Source: Streptomyces apocyni | GTDB taxonomy: Bacteria > Actinomycetota > Actinomycetes > Streptomycetales > Streptomycetaceae | Direction of reading: 5' to 3' | DNA: 64,000 nucleotides | Assembly: GCF_009739465.1 (NCBI RefSeq) | Contig: NZ_WHOM01000068.1 | Location: forward strand, 169,305-233,304 | Part shown: positions 15,800-25,607 of the stretch, in pieces | Position numbering within the stretch: position 1 is the stretch's first letter | Layout: every line of letters begins with the position of its first letter | The notes under the pieces: model-generated | Databases searched by the model: none | What the model was told of the DNA's origin: nothing | What the model saw: the letters and a program-made list of their open reading frames with translations, nothing else | Position numbers and translations under genes: made by a program

Positions 15800-16402
15800 T
15801 CAGCCCAGCAACTCCCCCACCACCGGCACCAGCGCCCGGAACGCCTCCCCCCGGTGGCTGATCGCGTTCTTCTCCTCGGGGGTCATCTCCGCGCAGGTGC
15901 GGGTCTCCCCCTCCGGCTGGAGGATCGGGTCGTAGCCGAAGCCGCCGGTGCCGGAGGGGGCGTGGCGTAGGACGCCCCTCAGGCGGCCTTCGACGACGCG
16001 TTCCGTGCCGTCGGGGAGGGCCAGGGCCGCCGCGCAGGTGAAGTGGGCGCCTCGGTGGGGGTCGTCGATGTCGGCGAGTTGGGCCAGGAGGAGGTCGAGG
16101 TTGGCGCGGTCGTCGCCGTGGGTGCCCGCCCAGCGGGCGGAGAAGATGCCGGGGGCGCCGCCCAGGACGTCGACGCAGAGGCCGGAGTCGTCGGCGATGG
16201 CGGGGTGGCCGGTGGCCTGGGCGAGGGTGTGGGCCTTGAGGAGGGCGTTCTCGGCGAAGGTGACGCCGGTTTCCTTGACGTCGGGGATGTCGGGGTAGGC
16301 GTCGGCGCCCACGAGGTCGTGGTCGAGTCCGGCGGCGGCGAGGATGGCGCGGAGTTCGGTGACCTTGTGGGCGTTGCGGGTGGCGAGGATGAGGCGGGTC
16401 AT
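15800..16402 (-). CDS. rdgB: Non-canonical purine NTP pyrophosphatase (RdgB/HAM1)
   Basis: Hydrolyses dITP, ITP and XTP to monophosphates, keeping deaminated purines out of nucleic acids. The 200-residue sequence has the family opening LILATRNAHKVTEL, the Mg-binding IADDSGLCVD, the GGAPGIFSARWAG loop and the late GFGYDPIL plus ISHRG motifs. Length is normal. ATG 16402 is preceded directly by an in-frame GTG (16405), so the start is uncertain by one codon. In actinobacteria rdgB and rph are usual neighbours, as here (rph lies upstream, separated by a lipoprotein-like gene). Confidence 0.96.
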   Translation of the reverse strand: MTRLILATRNAHKVTELRAILAAAGLDHDLVGADAYPDIPDVKETGVTFAENALLKAHTLAQATGHPAIADDSGLCVDVLGGAPGIFSARWAGTHGDDRANLDLLLAQLADIDDPHRGAHFTCAAALALPDGTERVVEGRLRGVLRHAPSGTGGFGYDPILQPEGETRTCAEMTPEEKNAISHRGEAFRALVPVVGELLG

Positions 16403-16438
16403 CACCCCAGTATCGGGGGCGCGTACGGGGGCGTGGCG

Positions 16439-16849
16439 TCAGGGCTTGCAGGCCTTGGTCAGTTCGCCGGTGGCGTCAGTGACGGGGCTGATGTCGGGGT
16501 CCGTGTCGCCTTCGCGGATGGCGGTGCGGACGTTGCCCACGGCCTTGCCGAGTGAGTCGAGGGCCTTGCTGACGTCGACGTCGTCGGTCTTCTCGCTGAT
16601 CTCGGTGATGTTCTTGTCGATATCGTCGAGGGAGCTGTCGGCGTCGGGGGTACGGCCCTGGGCGGCGTCTTCGACGGATTGTTGGAGGGTCGCCGCGCTG
16701 TCGGCGATCACGTCGGCGGTGCGCGCGCAGTCGATCGCTTTGTCGACAGTGGAGCAGCCGACGGCCAGGGTCGCGCTGAGCGCGGCGATGGCGGCGGCTA
16801 TGGCGGTGTGTCGGCGGCTGCTGTGACGGTGACTGCGGCGCGAGGCCAT
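16439..16849 (-). CDS. Small exported (lipo)protein, function unknown
   Basis: A 136-residue protein with a twin-basic, His/Ser/Arg-rich N-terminus and a hydrophobic stretch ending in LSATLAVGCSTVDKA. AVGC resembles a relaxed lipobox, so it is probably a lipoprotein; the mature part is acidic and helical (SSLDDIDKNITEISEKTDDV) with two further cysteines near its ends. A clear GGGAGGGAC site precedes ATG 16849. It sits between rph and rdgB on the same strand. I do not recognise a named family; similar small secreted proteins are frequent in Streptomyces. Confidence 0.75.
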   Translation of the reverse strand: MASRRSHRHSSRRHTAIAAAIAALSATLAVGCSTVDKAIDCARTADVIADSAATLQQSVEDAAQGRTPDADSSLDDIDKNITEISEKTDDVDVSKALDSLGKAVGNVRTAIREGDTDPDISPVTDATGELTKACKP

Positions 16850-17007
16850 GGGTGGTCCCTCCCCTGTTCTGTACGGGCGTACGGTTCTCGGCGTACGCCC
16901 GTACGAACTAGAACGCCTGACGGGGGCTGTTGGTTGCCTCGGAGCGCGATAGGGGGCGAGGCAGGGCGAGCTCCGACAAGCTGGGGCGAGGCGGAGCCTG
17001 GCAGGCG

Positions 17008-17742
<735 letters not shown>

Positions 17743-17768
17743 GGCGTCGAGCCTATCGCCCATACGAG

Positions 17769-17807
17769 GGGCCCGGCTCCGCTGTGCTGAACAGCGGTGC
17801 CGGGCCC
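17769..17807 (-). terminator. Terminator of nagF
   Basis: Stem of 16 pairs with one T-T mismatch (17769-17785 with 17791-17807) and a 5-base loop, located between nagF and rph, both on the minus strand. A short GGGTCC tandem repeat (about 17834-17857) lies between this hairpin and the nagF stop. Confidence 0.75.
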
Positions 17808-17858
17808 GTCGTTGTCCAGACAGGCTCGGGGCCGGGTCCGGGTCCGGGTCCGGGTCCG

Positions 17859-18092
17859 CTACATCATGTCTTCGATCTCACCGGCGATCGGGTCGGCGTC
17901 GGTGCCGATGACGACCTGGATGGCGGTGCCCATCTTGACGACTCCGTGGGCTCCGGCGGCCTTGAGCGCGGCTTCGTCGACGAGGTCGGCGTCCGCGACC
18001 TCGGTGCGCAGGCGGGTGATGCAGCCCTCGACCTCTTCGATGTTCTCGATACCGCCGAGCCCGGCGACGATCTTCTCAGCCTTGCTGGCCAT
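17859..18092 (-). CDS. nagF: PTS system EIIB component, N-acetylglucosamine type
   Basis: The 77-residue single-domain EIIB phosphotransfer protein. The phosphorylated cysteine is Cys24 in IEEVEGCITRLRTEV, the typical glucose/GlcNAc-family context. It accepts phosphate from EIIA(Crr) and passes it to the sugar bound in the EIIC permease. It is divergent from the first EIIC gene across a region with a dre operator, as I remember for S. coelicolor nagF-nagE1-nagE2. A start at ATG 18092 gives the conserved MASKAEKIVAGLGG beginning. Confidence 0.93.
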   Translation of the reverse strand: MASKAEKIVAGLGGIENIEEVEGCITRLRTEVADADLVDEAALKAAGAHGVVKMGTAIQVVIGTDADPIAGEIEDMM

Positions 18093-18270
18093 GTTCTTCT
18101 CCCTGTGATTCCGCGGTTCCACGAGCACTGTTCGGCCCACCATCGCGTCCGATTTGTCACGTTAGCCCACGGTTGGCGCAACTTCGCGGGCGTGCACCCG
18201 GCCGGTACCGAAAGATAGCGATCACGGAATCCCGCCTCGGTCCGGGGCCGGGCTCCCGCACCGTATCGCA

Positions 18271-18286
18271 ACTGGTCTACACCAGT
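18271..18286. promoter_or_regulatory. DasR-responsive element (dre) in the nagF-nagE1 intergenic region
   Basis: ACTGGTCTACACCAGT matches the dre consensus ACTGGTCTAGACCACT at 14 of 16 positions and is a near-perfect palindrome. It lies 43 bases before nagE1 and in the divergent nagF upstream region, so DasR, the GntR-family amino sugar regulator, probably represses both until glucosamine-6-phosphate accumulates. Confidence 0.9.
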
Positions 18287-18328
18287 ATGCAACGCCTGCC
18301 ACACCTGGCCCGCCCCGGGAGGACGTTG

Positions 18329-19633
18329 ATGAGTTCCAGCAGTGCGAAGGCGGCGCAGCCACCGAGGAAATGGTGGAGCGGGCTGTTCCAGGGGCTGCAG
18401 AAGATGGGCCGCAGCCTCCAGCTGCCCATCGCTGTCCTTCCCGCGGCTGGCATCCTCAACCGGCTGGGCCAGCCTGATGTGTTCGGCGATGACGGTCTGG
18501 GCTGGACCGACGTGGCCAAGGTGATGGCGGGCGCCGGTGGCGCGCTGCTGGACGCCAACGTCGGGCTGCCGCTGCTGTTCTGTATCGGTGTCGCGATCGG
18601 GATGGCGAAGAAGGCCGACGGGTCGACGGCGCTGGCCGCGACCGCGGGCTTCCTCGTCTACTTCAACGTCCTGCGGCAGTTCCCGGAGGCCTGTCCGGAG
18701 GGGGCGGCGACGCTGGCCACCGGGTGCCAGGCGGCGGACGGCGCGGTGACCGCGTTCACGTACCAGAATCCGGGGGTATTCGGCGGCATCGTCATGGGGC
18801 TGCTCGCCGCCTGGTTCTGGCAGCGGTACCACCGCGTCAAGCTGGTCGACTGGCTGGGATTCTTCAACGGCCGCCGTCTCGTCCCGATCATCATGTCCTT
18901 CGTGGGGATCGGCTTCGCCGCGCTGTGCCTGTGGATCTGGCCGCCCATCGGCGGTGGCCTGGAGGACTTCAGCGACTGGATGGTGGGGCTTGGCGCGTGG
19001 GGTGCGGGCATCTTCGGTGTCGCGAACCGGGCGCTGCTGGTGATCGGTCTGCACCAGTTCCTGAACGTGCCGCTGTGGTTCCAGTTCGGCAGCTACACCA
19101 AGCCGGACGGGACCACGGTCCACGGTGACATCAGCATGTTCCTGGCGGGCGACCCGGACGCGGGGCTGTTCACCTCGGGCTTCTTCCCGATCATGATGTT
19201 CGCGCTGCCCGCGGCGGCGCTGGCGATCACCCACTGTGCCAAGCCGCACCGCCGCAAGGAGGTCGGCGGCATGATGCTCTCGGTCGCGCTGACCTCGTTC
19301 GTCACCGGCATCACCGAGCCGATCGAGTACTCGTTCCTGTTCATCGCGCCCGCGCTGTATGTGGTGCACGCGCTGCTGACCGGTGTCTCGATGGCGGTGA
19401 CCTGGGCGCTTGGGGTGCATGACGGCTTCAGCTTCTCGGCTGGCCTGATCGACTACGTGATCAACTGGAGCCTGGCGACCAGGCCCTGGCTGATCATTCC
19501 GATCGGCCTGGTCTTCGCGGCGCTCTACTACGTGATCTTCCGCTTCGCGATCACCAAGTTCGATATCCCGACCCCCGGCCGGGAGCCGGAGGAGGTCGAG
19601 GCCGAAATGGAACAAGAGAACCTGAAGCAGTAG
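18329..19633 (+). CDS. nagE1: PTS EIIC permease, N-acetylglucosamine type, first copy
   Basis: A 434-residue integral membrane transporter of the glucose/GlcNAc PTS superfamily, without fused EIIA or EIIB domains. Family motifs are LQLPIAVLPAAGILNRLG, GVAIGMAKKADGSTALAA, the GIFGVANRALLVIGLHQFLN segment and the sugar-binding FVTGITEPIEYSF. GGGAGGA precedes ATG 18329. It needs the separate EIIB (nagF, divergent) and EIIA elsewhere. It is paralogous to the downstream nagE2. The upstream dre element places it under DasR. Confidence 0.93.
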   Translation: MSSSSAKAAQPPRKWWSGLFQGLQKMGRSLQLPIAVLPAAGILNRLGQPDVFGDDGLGWTDVAKVMAGAGGALLDANVGLPLLFCIGVAIGMAKKADGSTALAATAGFLVYFNVLRQFPEACPEGAATLATGCQAADGAVTAFTYQNPGVFGGIVMGLLAAWFWQRYHRVKLVDWLGFFNGRRLVPIIMSFVGIGFAALCLWIWPPIGGGLEDFSDWMVGLGAWGAGIFGVANRALLVIGLHQFLNVPLWFQFGSYTKPDGTTVHGDISMFLAGDPDAGLFTSGFFPIMMFALPAAALAITHCAKPHRRKEVGGMMLSVALTSFVTGITEPIEYSFLFIAPALYVVHALLTGVSMAVTWALGVHDGFSFSAGLIDYVINWSLATRPWLIIPIGLVFAALYYVIFRFAITKFDIPTPGREPEEVEAEMEQENLKQ

Positions 19634-19680
19634 TCTGTCGACCTTTGCGCCCTTTGCGCCTCTGAAACAGGCACGGAAAG

Positions 19681-19706
19681 GCCCTCGAACCCTTCGGTTC
19701 GAGGGC
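19681..19706 (+). terminator. Terminator of nagE1
   Basis: An 11-bp perfect stem (19681-19691 with 19696-19706), 4-base loop, followed by TTT. It separates nagE1 from nagE2, consistent with separate promoters. Confidence 0.8.
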
Positions 19707-19804
19707 TTTCGATCGCCCTTTGGTCGGGCTTTGGCCGCGCATGTCCGATTGTGCGCCGTCGCGCTGGAAGCACGGGTTCCTTATCCGGCCTTCACCGTGC
19801 TACA

Positions 19805-19837
19805 ACAGGTCTACACCACTTAGTGGTGTAGACCACG
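19805..19837. promoter_or_regulatory. Two adjacent dre elements upstream of nagE2
   Basis: Positions 19805-19820 (ACAGGTCTACACCACT) and 19822-19837 (AGTGGTGTAGACCACG) each match the DasR site; they are one base apart and inverted, so together they form a larger palindrome. They lie about 90-120 bases before nagE2. Paired sites at nagE2 fit the S. coelicolor arrangement as I recall it and suggest tighter repression than for nagE1. Confidence 0.9.
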
Positions 19838-19925
19838 CGGCCGTAGCGGCTGCGGTCCCCTGAGCGACGCTGCCGTCCCCCGCTTCTTTTGTTCCTGGCA
19901 GCGTCATGCCCGATGGAGGAAGTTG

Positions 19926-21188
<1,263 letters not shown>

Positions 21189-21235
21189 GACGGCGTACGG
21201 CCAGCAGTAACGTCAAAGGCCCCGTCTCTCCAGTC

Positions 21236-22547
21236 TTGGGTTCTAGGAGTCGTCGCAACACCCCAGCTCAAGGGGTGCGATGGAGTTCGAGATCCGCAAG
21301 GTGCGGACGGTGGCCCAAGGCCGCAAGAAGCTGGTCCGTGAGCGGGAGGAATACTTCCGGCTCATGGACCAGGGCCTGACCAGCTACGAAGCGTGCCGGA
21401 TCGTTGGGATCAACTACCGCACCGGCAAGCGGTGGCGGAACGGCCGCACCCCATCCGGCCGCACCAAGGGGGCGCCCCCGGCTCAACGGCCGGGGGCGCC
21501 TTCATCAGGTCCGTCGCGGTATCTGCGCGAGAGCGAACGGATCTACATCGCCGACCGGCTGCGGGAGAAGGCCACGATCCGGGCGATAGCCTCCGAGCTG
21601 GACCGCAGCCCGTCGACGATCAGCCGGGAAGTCCGCCGCAACTGCACGGCCGATCCTCGCGGCCGACGGCACTACCGCCCGCACGCCGCTCAGGCCCGCG
21701 CCGATGCGCGTCGACCCCGCCCCAAGCCCGGGAAGATCGGCCAGGATCCGCAGCTGCGGGACTTCATCCAGCAGCACCTGGACCTACGGTGGAGTCCGGA
21801 ACAGATCTGCCAGGCCCTGCGGGCCCGCTTCCCCGACCGGCCGGAGATGCACGTGGTCCACGAGACGGTTTACCAGGCCCTCTACGTCCAAGGCCGCGGC
21901 GAACTGCGCCGTGAGCTGGCCAAGGCGCTTCGGACCGGTCGCGCCCGGCGCAAGCCCCGCCGCCAGGCCCAGCAGCGCCAGCCCCGCTTCCGCGACCCGA
22001 TGGTGATGATCAGCGAACGTCCCGCCGAGGCGGAAGACCGTGCCGTGCCCGGCCACTGGGAAGGCGACCTGATCATCGGCAAGGACGGTGCCTCCGCCAT
22101 CGGCACCCTCGTGGAACGCTCCACCCGGTACGTGCTGCTGGTGCACCTGCCGAACGGCCGGGGCACCGAACTGGTCCGCGACGCTCTGGCCGAGACAGTC
22201 CAGACGCTGCCGGCCCACCTGAAACGTTCCCTGACCTGGGACCAGGGCGCCGAGATGGGCCGACACCGCGAGTTCACTACCGCCACCGAAATCCCGGTCT
22301 ACTTCTGCGACCCGGCCAGCCCCTGGCAGCGCGGCTCGAACGAGAACACGAACGGCCTGCTACGGCAGTACTTCCCCAAGGGCACCGACCTGTCCGTCCA
22401 CACCCGCGAGCAACTGGCCGCCGTGGCCGCCGAGCTCAACAGCCGCCCACGCAAAACGCTCGGCTGGGAAACCCCAGCCGAGCGCCTGCATAAACTGCTC
22501 GCGGCCTGATCAACACGACCACGTGTTGCAACGACCCCTAGAAAGCG
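21236..22547 (+). mobile_element. IS30-family insertion sequence
   Basis: One transposase gene flanked by imperfect inverted repeats: 21241-21261 and the reverse complement of 22523-22543 agree at 19 of 21 positions (both begin TTCTAGG). CCAGTC occurs at 21230-21235 and 22548-22553 and is probably the target duplication, which sets the outer ends given here; the outermost four or five bases do not match between ends, so the limits may be off by a few bases. The element has landed in the loop of the nagE2 terminator hairpin. Transposase and ends look intact, so it may be active. Confidence 0.85.
21280..22509 (+). CDS. IS30 family transposase
   Basis: A 409-residue transposase. N-terminal helix-turn-helix segments (LTSYEACRIVGINYRTGKRW and ATIRAIASELDRSPSTISRE, the second typical of IS30) precede the DDE catalytic domain: Asp in GHWEGDLIIGKDG, Asp in LTWDQGAEM and Glu in SNENTNGLLRQYFPKGTDLS. 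The C-terminus LNSRPRKTLGWETPAERLH is the family signature. All three catalytic residues are present and the frame is uninterrupted. AAGGGG lies shortly before the ATG. Confidence 0.96.
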   Translation: MEFEIRKVRTVAQGRKKLVREREEYFRLMDQGLTSYEACRIVGINYRTGKRWRNGRTPSGRTKGAPPAQRPGAPSSGPSRYLRESERIYIADRLREKATIRAIASELDRSPSTISREVRRNCTADPRGRRHYRPHAAQARADARRPRPKPGKIGQDPQLRDFIQQHLDLRWSPEQICQALRARFPDRPEMHVVHETVYQALYVQGRGELRRELAKALRTGRARRKPRRQAQQRQPRFRDPMVMISERPAEAEDRAVPGHWEGDLIIGKDGASAIGTLVERSTRYVLLVHLPNGRGTELVRDALAETVQTLPAHLKRSLTWDQGAEMGRHREFTTATEIPVYFCDPASPWQRGSNENTNGLLRQYFPKGTDLSVHTREQLAAVAAELNSRPRKTLGWETPAERLHKLLAA

Positions 22548-22581
22548 CCAGTCGAGAGGCGGGGCCTTCGGCGTACACCCG

Positions 22582-23334
22582 TCAGAGTTCGTACACCGCG
22601 CCGGGACGGGCCAGCTCCACCGGTCCGTCGTAGACCGCGCGCGCGTCGGTCAGGTTGGCGCTCGGGTCGGTCCACGGCGGGATGTGGGTGAGGACCAGTC
22701 GCCCGGCGCCCGCGCGCTGCGCGCTCTGGCCCGCCTCACGGCCGTTGAGGTGCAGGTCCGGGATGTCCTCCTTGCCGTGCGTGAAGGACGCCTCGCACAG
22801 GAAGAGATCCGTGCCGGACGCGAGACTGTCCAGCGCCGTGCAGACTCCGGTGTCCCCGGAGTACGTCAGTGAGGTGGCTCCGTGCTCGATCCGGATGGCG
22901 TACGCCTCGACCGGGTGGCTCACCTTCTCGGTACGGACCGAGAACGGGCCGATCTCGAAGGAGCCCGGCTTCAGCGTGTGGAAGTCGAAGACCTCACTCA
23001 TCGAGGACGACGAGGGCGTGTCGGCGTACGCCGTGGTCAGCCGCTGCTCGGTGCCCTCGGGGCCGTAGACCGGGATGGCTCCGCAACGGCCGCCCTCGTG
23101 GCGGTAATACCGCGCCACGAAGTACGCGCACATGTCGATGCAGTGGTCGGCGTGCAGATGGCTGAGGAAGATCGCGTCGAGGTCGTACAGACCGCAGTGG
23201 CGCTGCAGCTCGCCCAGGGCACCGTTGCCCATGTCGAGGAGCAGCCGGAAGCCGTCGGCCTCGACGAGGTAGCTCGAGCAGGCCGAGTCCGCGGACGGAA
23301 ACGAGCCCGAGCAGCCGACGACGGTGAGCTTCAT
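22582..23334 (-). CDS. Metallo-beta-lactamase-fold hydrolase
   Basis: A 250-residue MBL-fold protein close to the ribonuclease Z/phosphodiesterase group in layout. Metal ligands are visible in LSHLHADHCID (HxHxDH), EKVSHPVEAYA, TYSGDTG and the late LTHIPPWTD. The start MKLTVVGCSGSFPSADSACS is typical of this subgroup. ATG 23334 has GGAGG upstream. It is a stand-alone gene between the IS element and the divergent PemK-like gene; the specific substrate cannot be inferred. Confidence 0.9.
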   Translation of the reverse strand: MKLTVVGCSGSFPSADSACSSYLVEADGFRLLLDMGNGALGELQRHCGLYDLDAIFLSHLHADHCIDMCAYFVARYYRHEGGRCGAIPVYGPEGTEQRLTTAYADTPSSSSMSEVFDFHTLKPGSFEIGPFSVRTEKVSHPVEAYAIRIEHGATSLTYSGDTGVCTALDSLASGTDLFLCEASFTHGKEDIPDLHLNGREAGQSAQRAGAGRLVLTHIPPWTDPSANLTDARAVYDGPVELARPGAVYEL

Positions 23335-23529
23335 GGAGCTGGAACCTCCGTGGACGGGCAGGGCGACGGGGGTCGTGCAGTCCGTCGAGCGTAAGGCGCA
23401 AAACGGCTGGTCGGTCCTCCATGAGGCGCCGTTGTGGGCGAACTCACCTGTCCTGTCACCGGTTCGGATGGAACCGGACGGCGGATGGCCCCGGCGCGCC
23501 GCGGGTGGGTCGCCGGTAGCGTCTGGGGC

Positions 23530-24012
23530 ATGGACACGTCTTGGTGGCTCGCGCTCGCCGCTGTCGTCGCCCTCGCGCTGGTCGCCGCGATCGCGGACGG
23601 GTGGGGGCGTGCGCGGCGGCGGCCGCGGCGTTGGCCGCGGCGCCCCGAGGGCCGTACCCGGCCTCCCACGCGGCCTCGCGGGGCCCGGCCCCTCCCCAAG
23701 CGGCGGCCGCGGCCGGGGGAGATCTGGTGGGCGGACGTGCCGTACGAGGACGGGCCCGGCTCGAAAGACCGGCCGTGTCTGGTGCTGTCCGTACGCGGGC
23801 GGGAGGCCCGGATCGCGAAGATCACCACCAGGTTCCACAACGAGCGGGCCGGGGTGATTCCGCTGCCGCCGGGCGCGGTCGGGGATACCCGCGGGCGCGC
23901 CAGCTTCCTGGAGACGGACGAGCTGCGCCAGGTGCCGCTGTGGGAGTTCCGGCGGCGGGTGGGGACGGTGGACCCGATCCTGTGGGACCAGGTCCGCCAC
24001 CTGGCCGGATGA
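23530..24012 (+). CDS. Membrane-anchored PemK/MazF-like protein
   Basis: A 160-residue protein with an N-terminal membrane segment (SWWLALAAVVALALVAAIAD), a long Arg/Pro-rich linker and a PemK/MazF-type domain: RPGEIWWADVPYEDGPGSKD, RPCLVLSV and a helical end containing DPILWDQVRHL. PemK-like proteins are usually ribosome-independent mRNA endonucleases paired with an antitoxin, but no antitoxin gene adjoins this one and the domain is tethered to the membrane. It may therefore be a domesticated, non-toxic homologue. Start ATG 23530 chosen because the membrane segment follows immediately. Confidence 0.82.
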   Translation: MDTSWWLALAAVVALALVAAIADGWGRARRRPRRWPRRPEGRTRPPTRPRGARPLPKRRPRPGEIWWADVPYEDGPGSKDRPCLVLSVRGREARIAKITTRFHNERAGVIPLPPGAVGDTRGRASFLETDELRQVPLWEFRRRVGTVDPILWDQVRHLAG

Positions 24013-24070
24013 CAACGATCCGGCCAGGCGCGGCCCGGTTAGTCCCTGGTGGCCCCGTACGCCCTGGTGG

Positions 24071-25021
24071 TCACGCCCAGAGCTGGCCGTGCAGGGCGGC
24101 GACGGCGTCGTCGGTCGTCGCCGCCGTGTAGATACCGGTCGAGAGGTACTTCCATCCGCCGTCGGCGACCAGGAAGGCGATGTCGGCGGACTCGCCCGCC
24201 TTGACGGCCTTCTTGCCGACGCCGATGGCCGCGTGCAGCGCCGCGCCCGTGGAGACGCCCGCGAAGATCCCCTCCTGCTGGAGGAGTTCCCTGGTACGGG
24301 TCACCGCGTCGACGGAGCCGACCGAGAAGCGGGTGGTGAGCACGGAGGCGTCGTACAGCTCGGGGACGAAGCCCTCGTCGAGGTTGCGCAGGCCGTAGAC
24401 GAGGTCGTCGTAGCGCGGCTCGGCGGCGACGATCTTGATGTCGGGGCGGTGTTCGCGCAGGTAGCGGCCGACGCCCATCAGGGTGCCGGTGGTGCCGAGC
24501 CCGGCGACGAAGTGGGTGATGGACGGCAGGTCGGCGAGGATCTCCGGGCCGGTGGTGGCGTAGTGCGCGCCCGCGTTGTCCGGGTTGCCGTACTGGTAGA
24601 GCATCACCCAGTCGGGGTGCTCGGCGGACAGCTCCTTGGCGACGCGTACGGCGGTGTTGGAGCCGCCCGCCGCCGGGCTGGAGATGATCTCCGCGCCCCA
24701 CATGGTGAGCAGCTCACGCCGCTCGGACGAGGTGTTCTCCGGCATCACGCAGACGATCCGGTAGCCCTTGAGCCGGGCCGCCATGGCGAGCGAGATGCCG
24801 GTGTTGCCGCTGGTCGGTTCGAGAATGGTGCAGCCAGGCGTCAGCCGGCCGTCCTTCTCGGCCTGTTCGATCATGTGGAGCGCGGGGCGGTCCTTGACCG
24901 AGCCGGTCGGGTTACGGTCCTCCAGCTTCGCCCAGATACGTACGTCCGGGGACGGCGACAGCCGCGGCAGCCGCACCAGAGGGGTGTTGCCAACCGCGGC
25001 CAGCGGGGAGTCGTACCGCAT
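24071..25021 (-). CDS. cysM: Cysteine synthase, CysO-dependent CysM type
   Basis: PLP enzyme of 316 residues. The PLP-binding lysine is Lys43 in NPTGSVKDRPAL; the substrate loop is EPTSGNTGISLA and the phosphate loop GLGTTGTLMG. Because it is directly downstream of a cysO-like gene (one base between TGA and ATG) and a mec-type protease gene lies upstream, it should be the CysM of the thiocarboxylate route known from Mycobacterium tuberculosis: O-phosphoserine plus CysO-thiocarboxylate gives a CysO-cysteine adduct. Start ATG 25021 gives the usual MRYDSPLAAVGNTPLVRL; further upstream residues would overlap cysO. Confidence 0.95.
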   Translation of the reverse strand: MRYDSPLAAVGNTPLVRLPRLSPSPDVRIWAKLEDRNPTGSVKDRPALHMIEQAEKDGRLTPGCTILEPTSGNTGISLAMAARLKGYRIVCVMPENTSSERRELLTMWGAEIISSPAAGGSNTAVRVAKELSAEHPDWVMLYQYGNPDNAGAHYATTGPEILADLPSITHFVAGLGTTGTLMGVGRYLREHRPDIKIVAAEPRYDDLVYGLRNLDEGFVPELYDASVLTTRFSVGSVDAVTRTRELLQQEGIFAGVSTGAALHAAIGVGKKAVKAGESADIAFLVADGGWKYLSTGIYTAATTDDAVAALHGQLWA

Positions 25022-25022
25022 A

Positions 25023-25301
25023 TCAGGCCATGCCACCGGCGACAGCGGGAAGGATGGTCACGTTGTCGCCGTCGCTGAGCTGGGTGCTGATGCCGTCCAG
25101 GAAGCGGACGTCCTCGTCGTTCAGGTACACGTTCACGAAGCGGCGCAGCTTGTCGCCGTCCACGATGCGCTCCTGGATGCCGGCGTGCCGGGTCTCGAGG
25201 TCGGCGAAGAGCTGGGCGAGGTCACCGCCGCTGCCCTCGACGGCCTTGGCGCCGTCGGTGTAGGTGCGGAGGATGGTCGGAATGCGGACCTCGATGGCCA
25301 T
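25023..25301 (-). CDS. cysO: CysO-type sulfur carrier protein (MoaD/ThiS fold)
   Basis: A 92-residue ubiquitin-like sulfur carrier. Sequence is typical MoaD/ThiS: AIEVRIPTILRTYTDG, LRRFVNVYLNDEDVRFLDG and LSDGDNVTILPAVAGG. The chain does not end at the Gly-Gly but with GGMA, so two residues would have to be removed before the C-terminal Gly can be activated and thiolated; the neighbouring JAMM protease is the obvious candidate. AGGAG precedes ATG 25301. It is followed after one base by cysM and preceded by a leader peptide gene. Confidence 0.94.
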   Translation of the reverse strand: MAIEVRIPTILRTYTDGAKAVEGSGGDLAQLFADLETRHAGIQERIVDGDKLRRFVNVYLNDEDVRFLDGISTQLSDGDNVTILPAVAGGMA

Positions 25302-25417
25302 GCTGGACTCCTGTTCGTCCGGTCGGGAGAAGGTCGGTGGGCGCGCGGCGGTGCGCGGCGAAGCCCGGTGGTGCACGGAGTGGCACGCCGCGGCGCGGGG
25401 CGCGCGGCGGGCAGGGG

Positions 25418-25519
25418 TCAGCGGGAACAGATGGCGCTGGAGAGCCTGCACAGGTCGACGTGCAGCCGCGCCACGAGCAGCGTGCCCGGCGTCTTTTCGC
25501 TCACGTCGTGGAGAACCAT
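25418..25519 (-). CDS. Putative leader peptide of the cysO-cysM operon
   Basis: A 33-residue ORF, MVLHDVSEKTPG followed by TLLVARLHVDLCRLSSAICSR. The end, R-x-HVDL-x-R-x-x-SA-x-C, is the pattern of the small putative leader peptides that precede sulfur-metabolism genes in Streptomyces. It contains two cysteine codons (in LCRL and SAIC). The -10-like TACGAT is only 6-11 bases before the ATG, suggesting a leaderless transcript starting at the ATG. It probably senses cysteine or sulfur supply by translation through the Cys codons and controls the downstream cysO-cysM mRNA. Confidence 0.75.
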   Translation of the reverse strand: MVLHDVSEKTPGTLLVARLHVDLCRLSSAICSR

Positions 25520-25607
25520 GCGGTCATCGTATCGATTCCCTCCCCACCTAAAGCAGTGGGATATCACATGGTGGATGATTTCTGACCGCATTCCGAGATA
25601 GGGCAGC

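Larger units (their letters stand above)
21218..22566 (+). terminator. nagE2 terminator split by an insertion sequence
   Basis: GGCCCCGTCTCTC (21218-21230) and GAGAGGCGGGGCC (22554-22566) are complementary with one G-U pair. Removing the element and one copy of CCAGTC restores a 13-bp stem with the 5-base loop CAGTC, preceded by AAA and followed by TT: a standard terminator 30 bases after nagE2. The arms are now about 1.3 kb apart, so the terminator should be disabled unless long-range pairing occurs. Confidence 0.75.
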
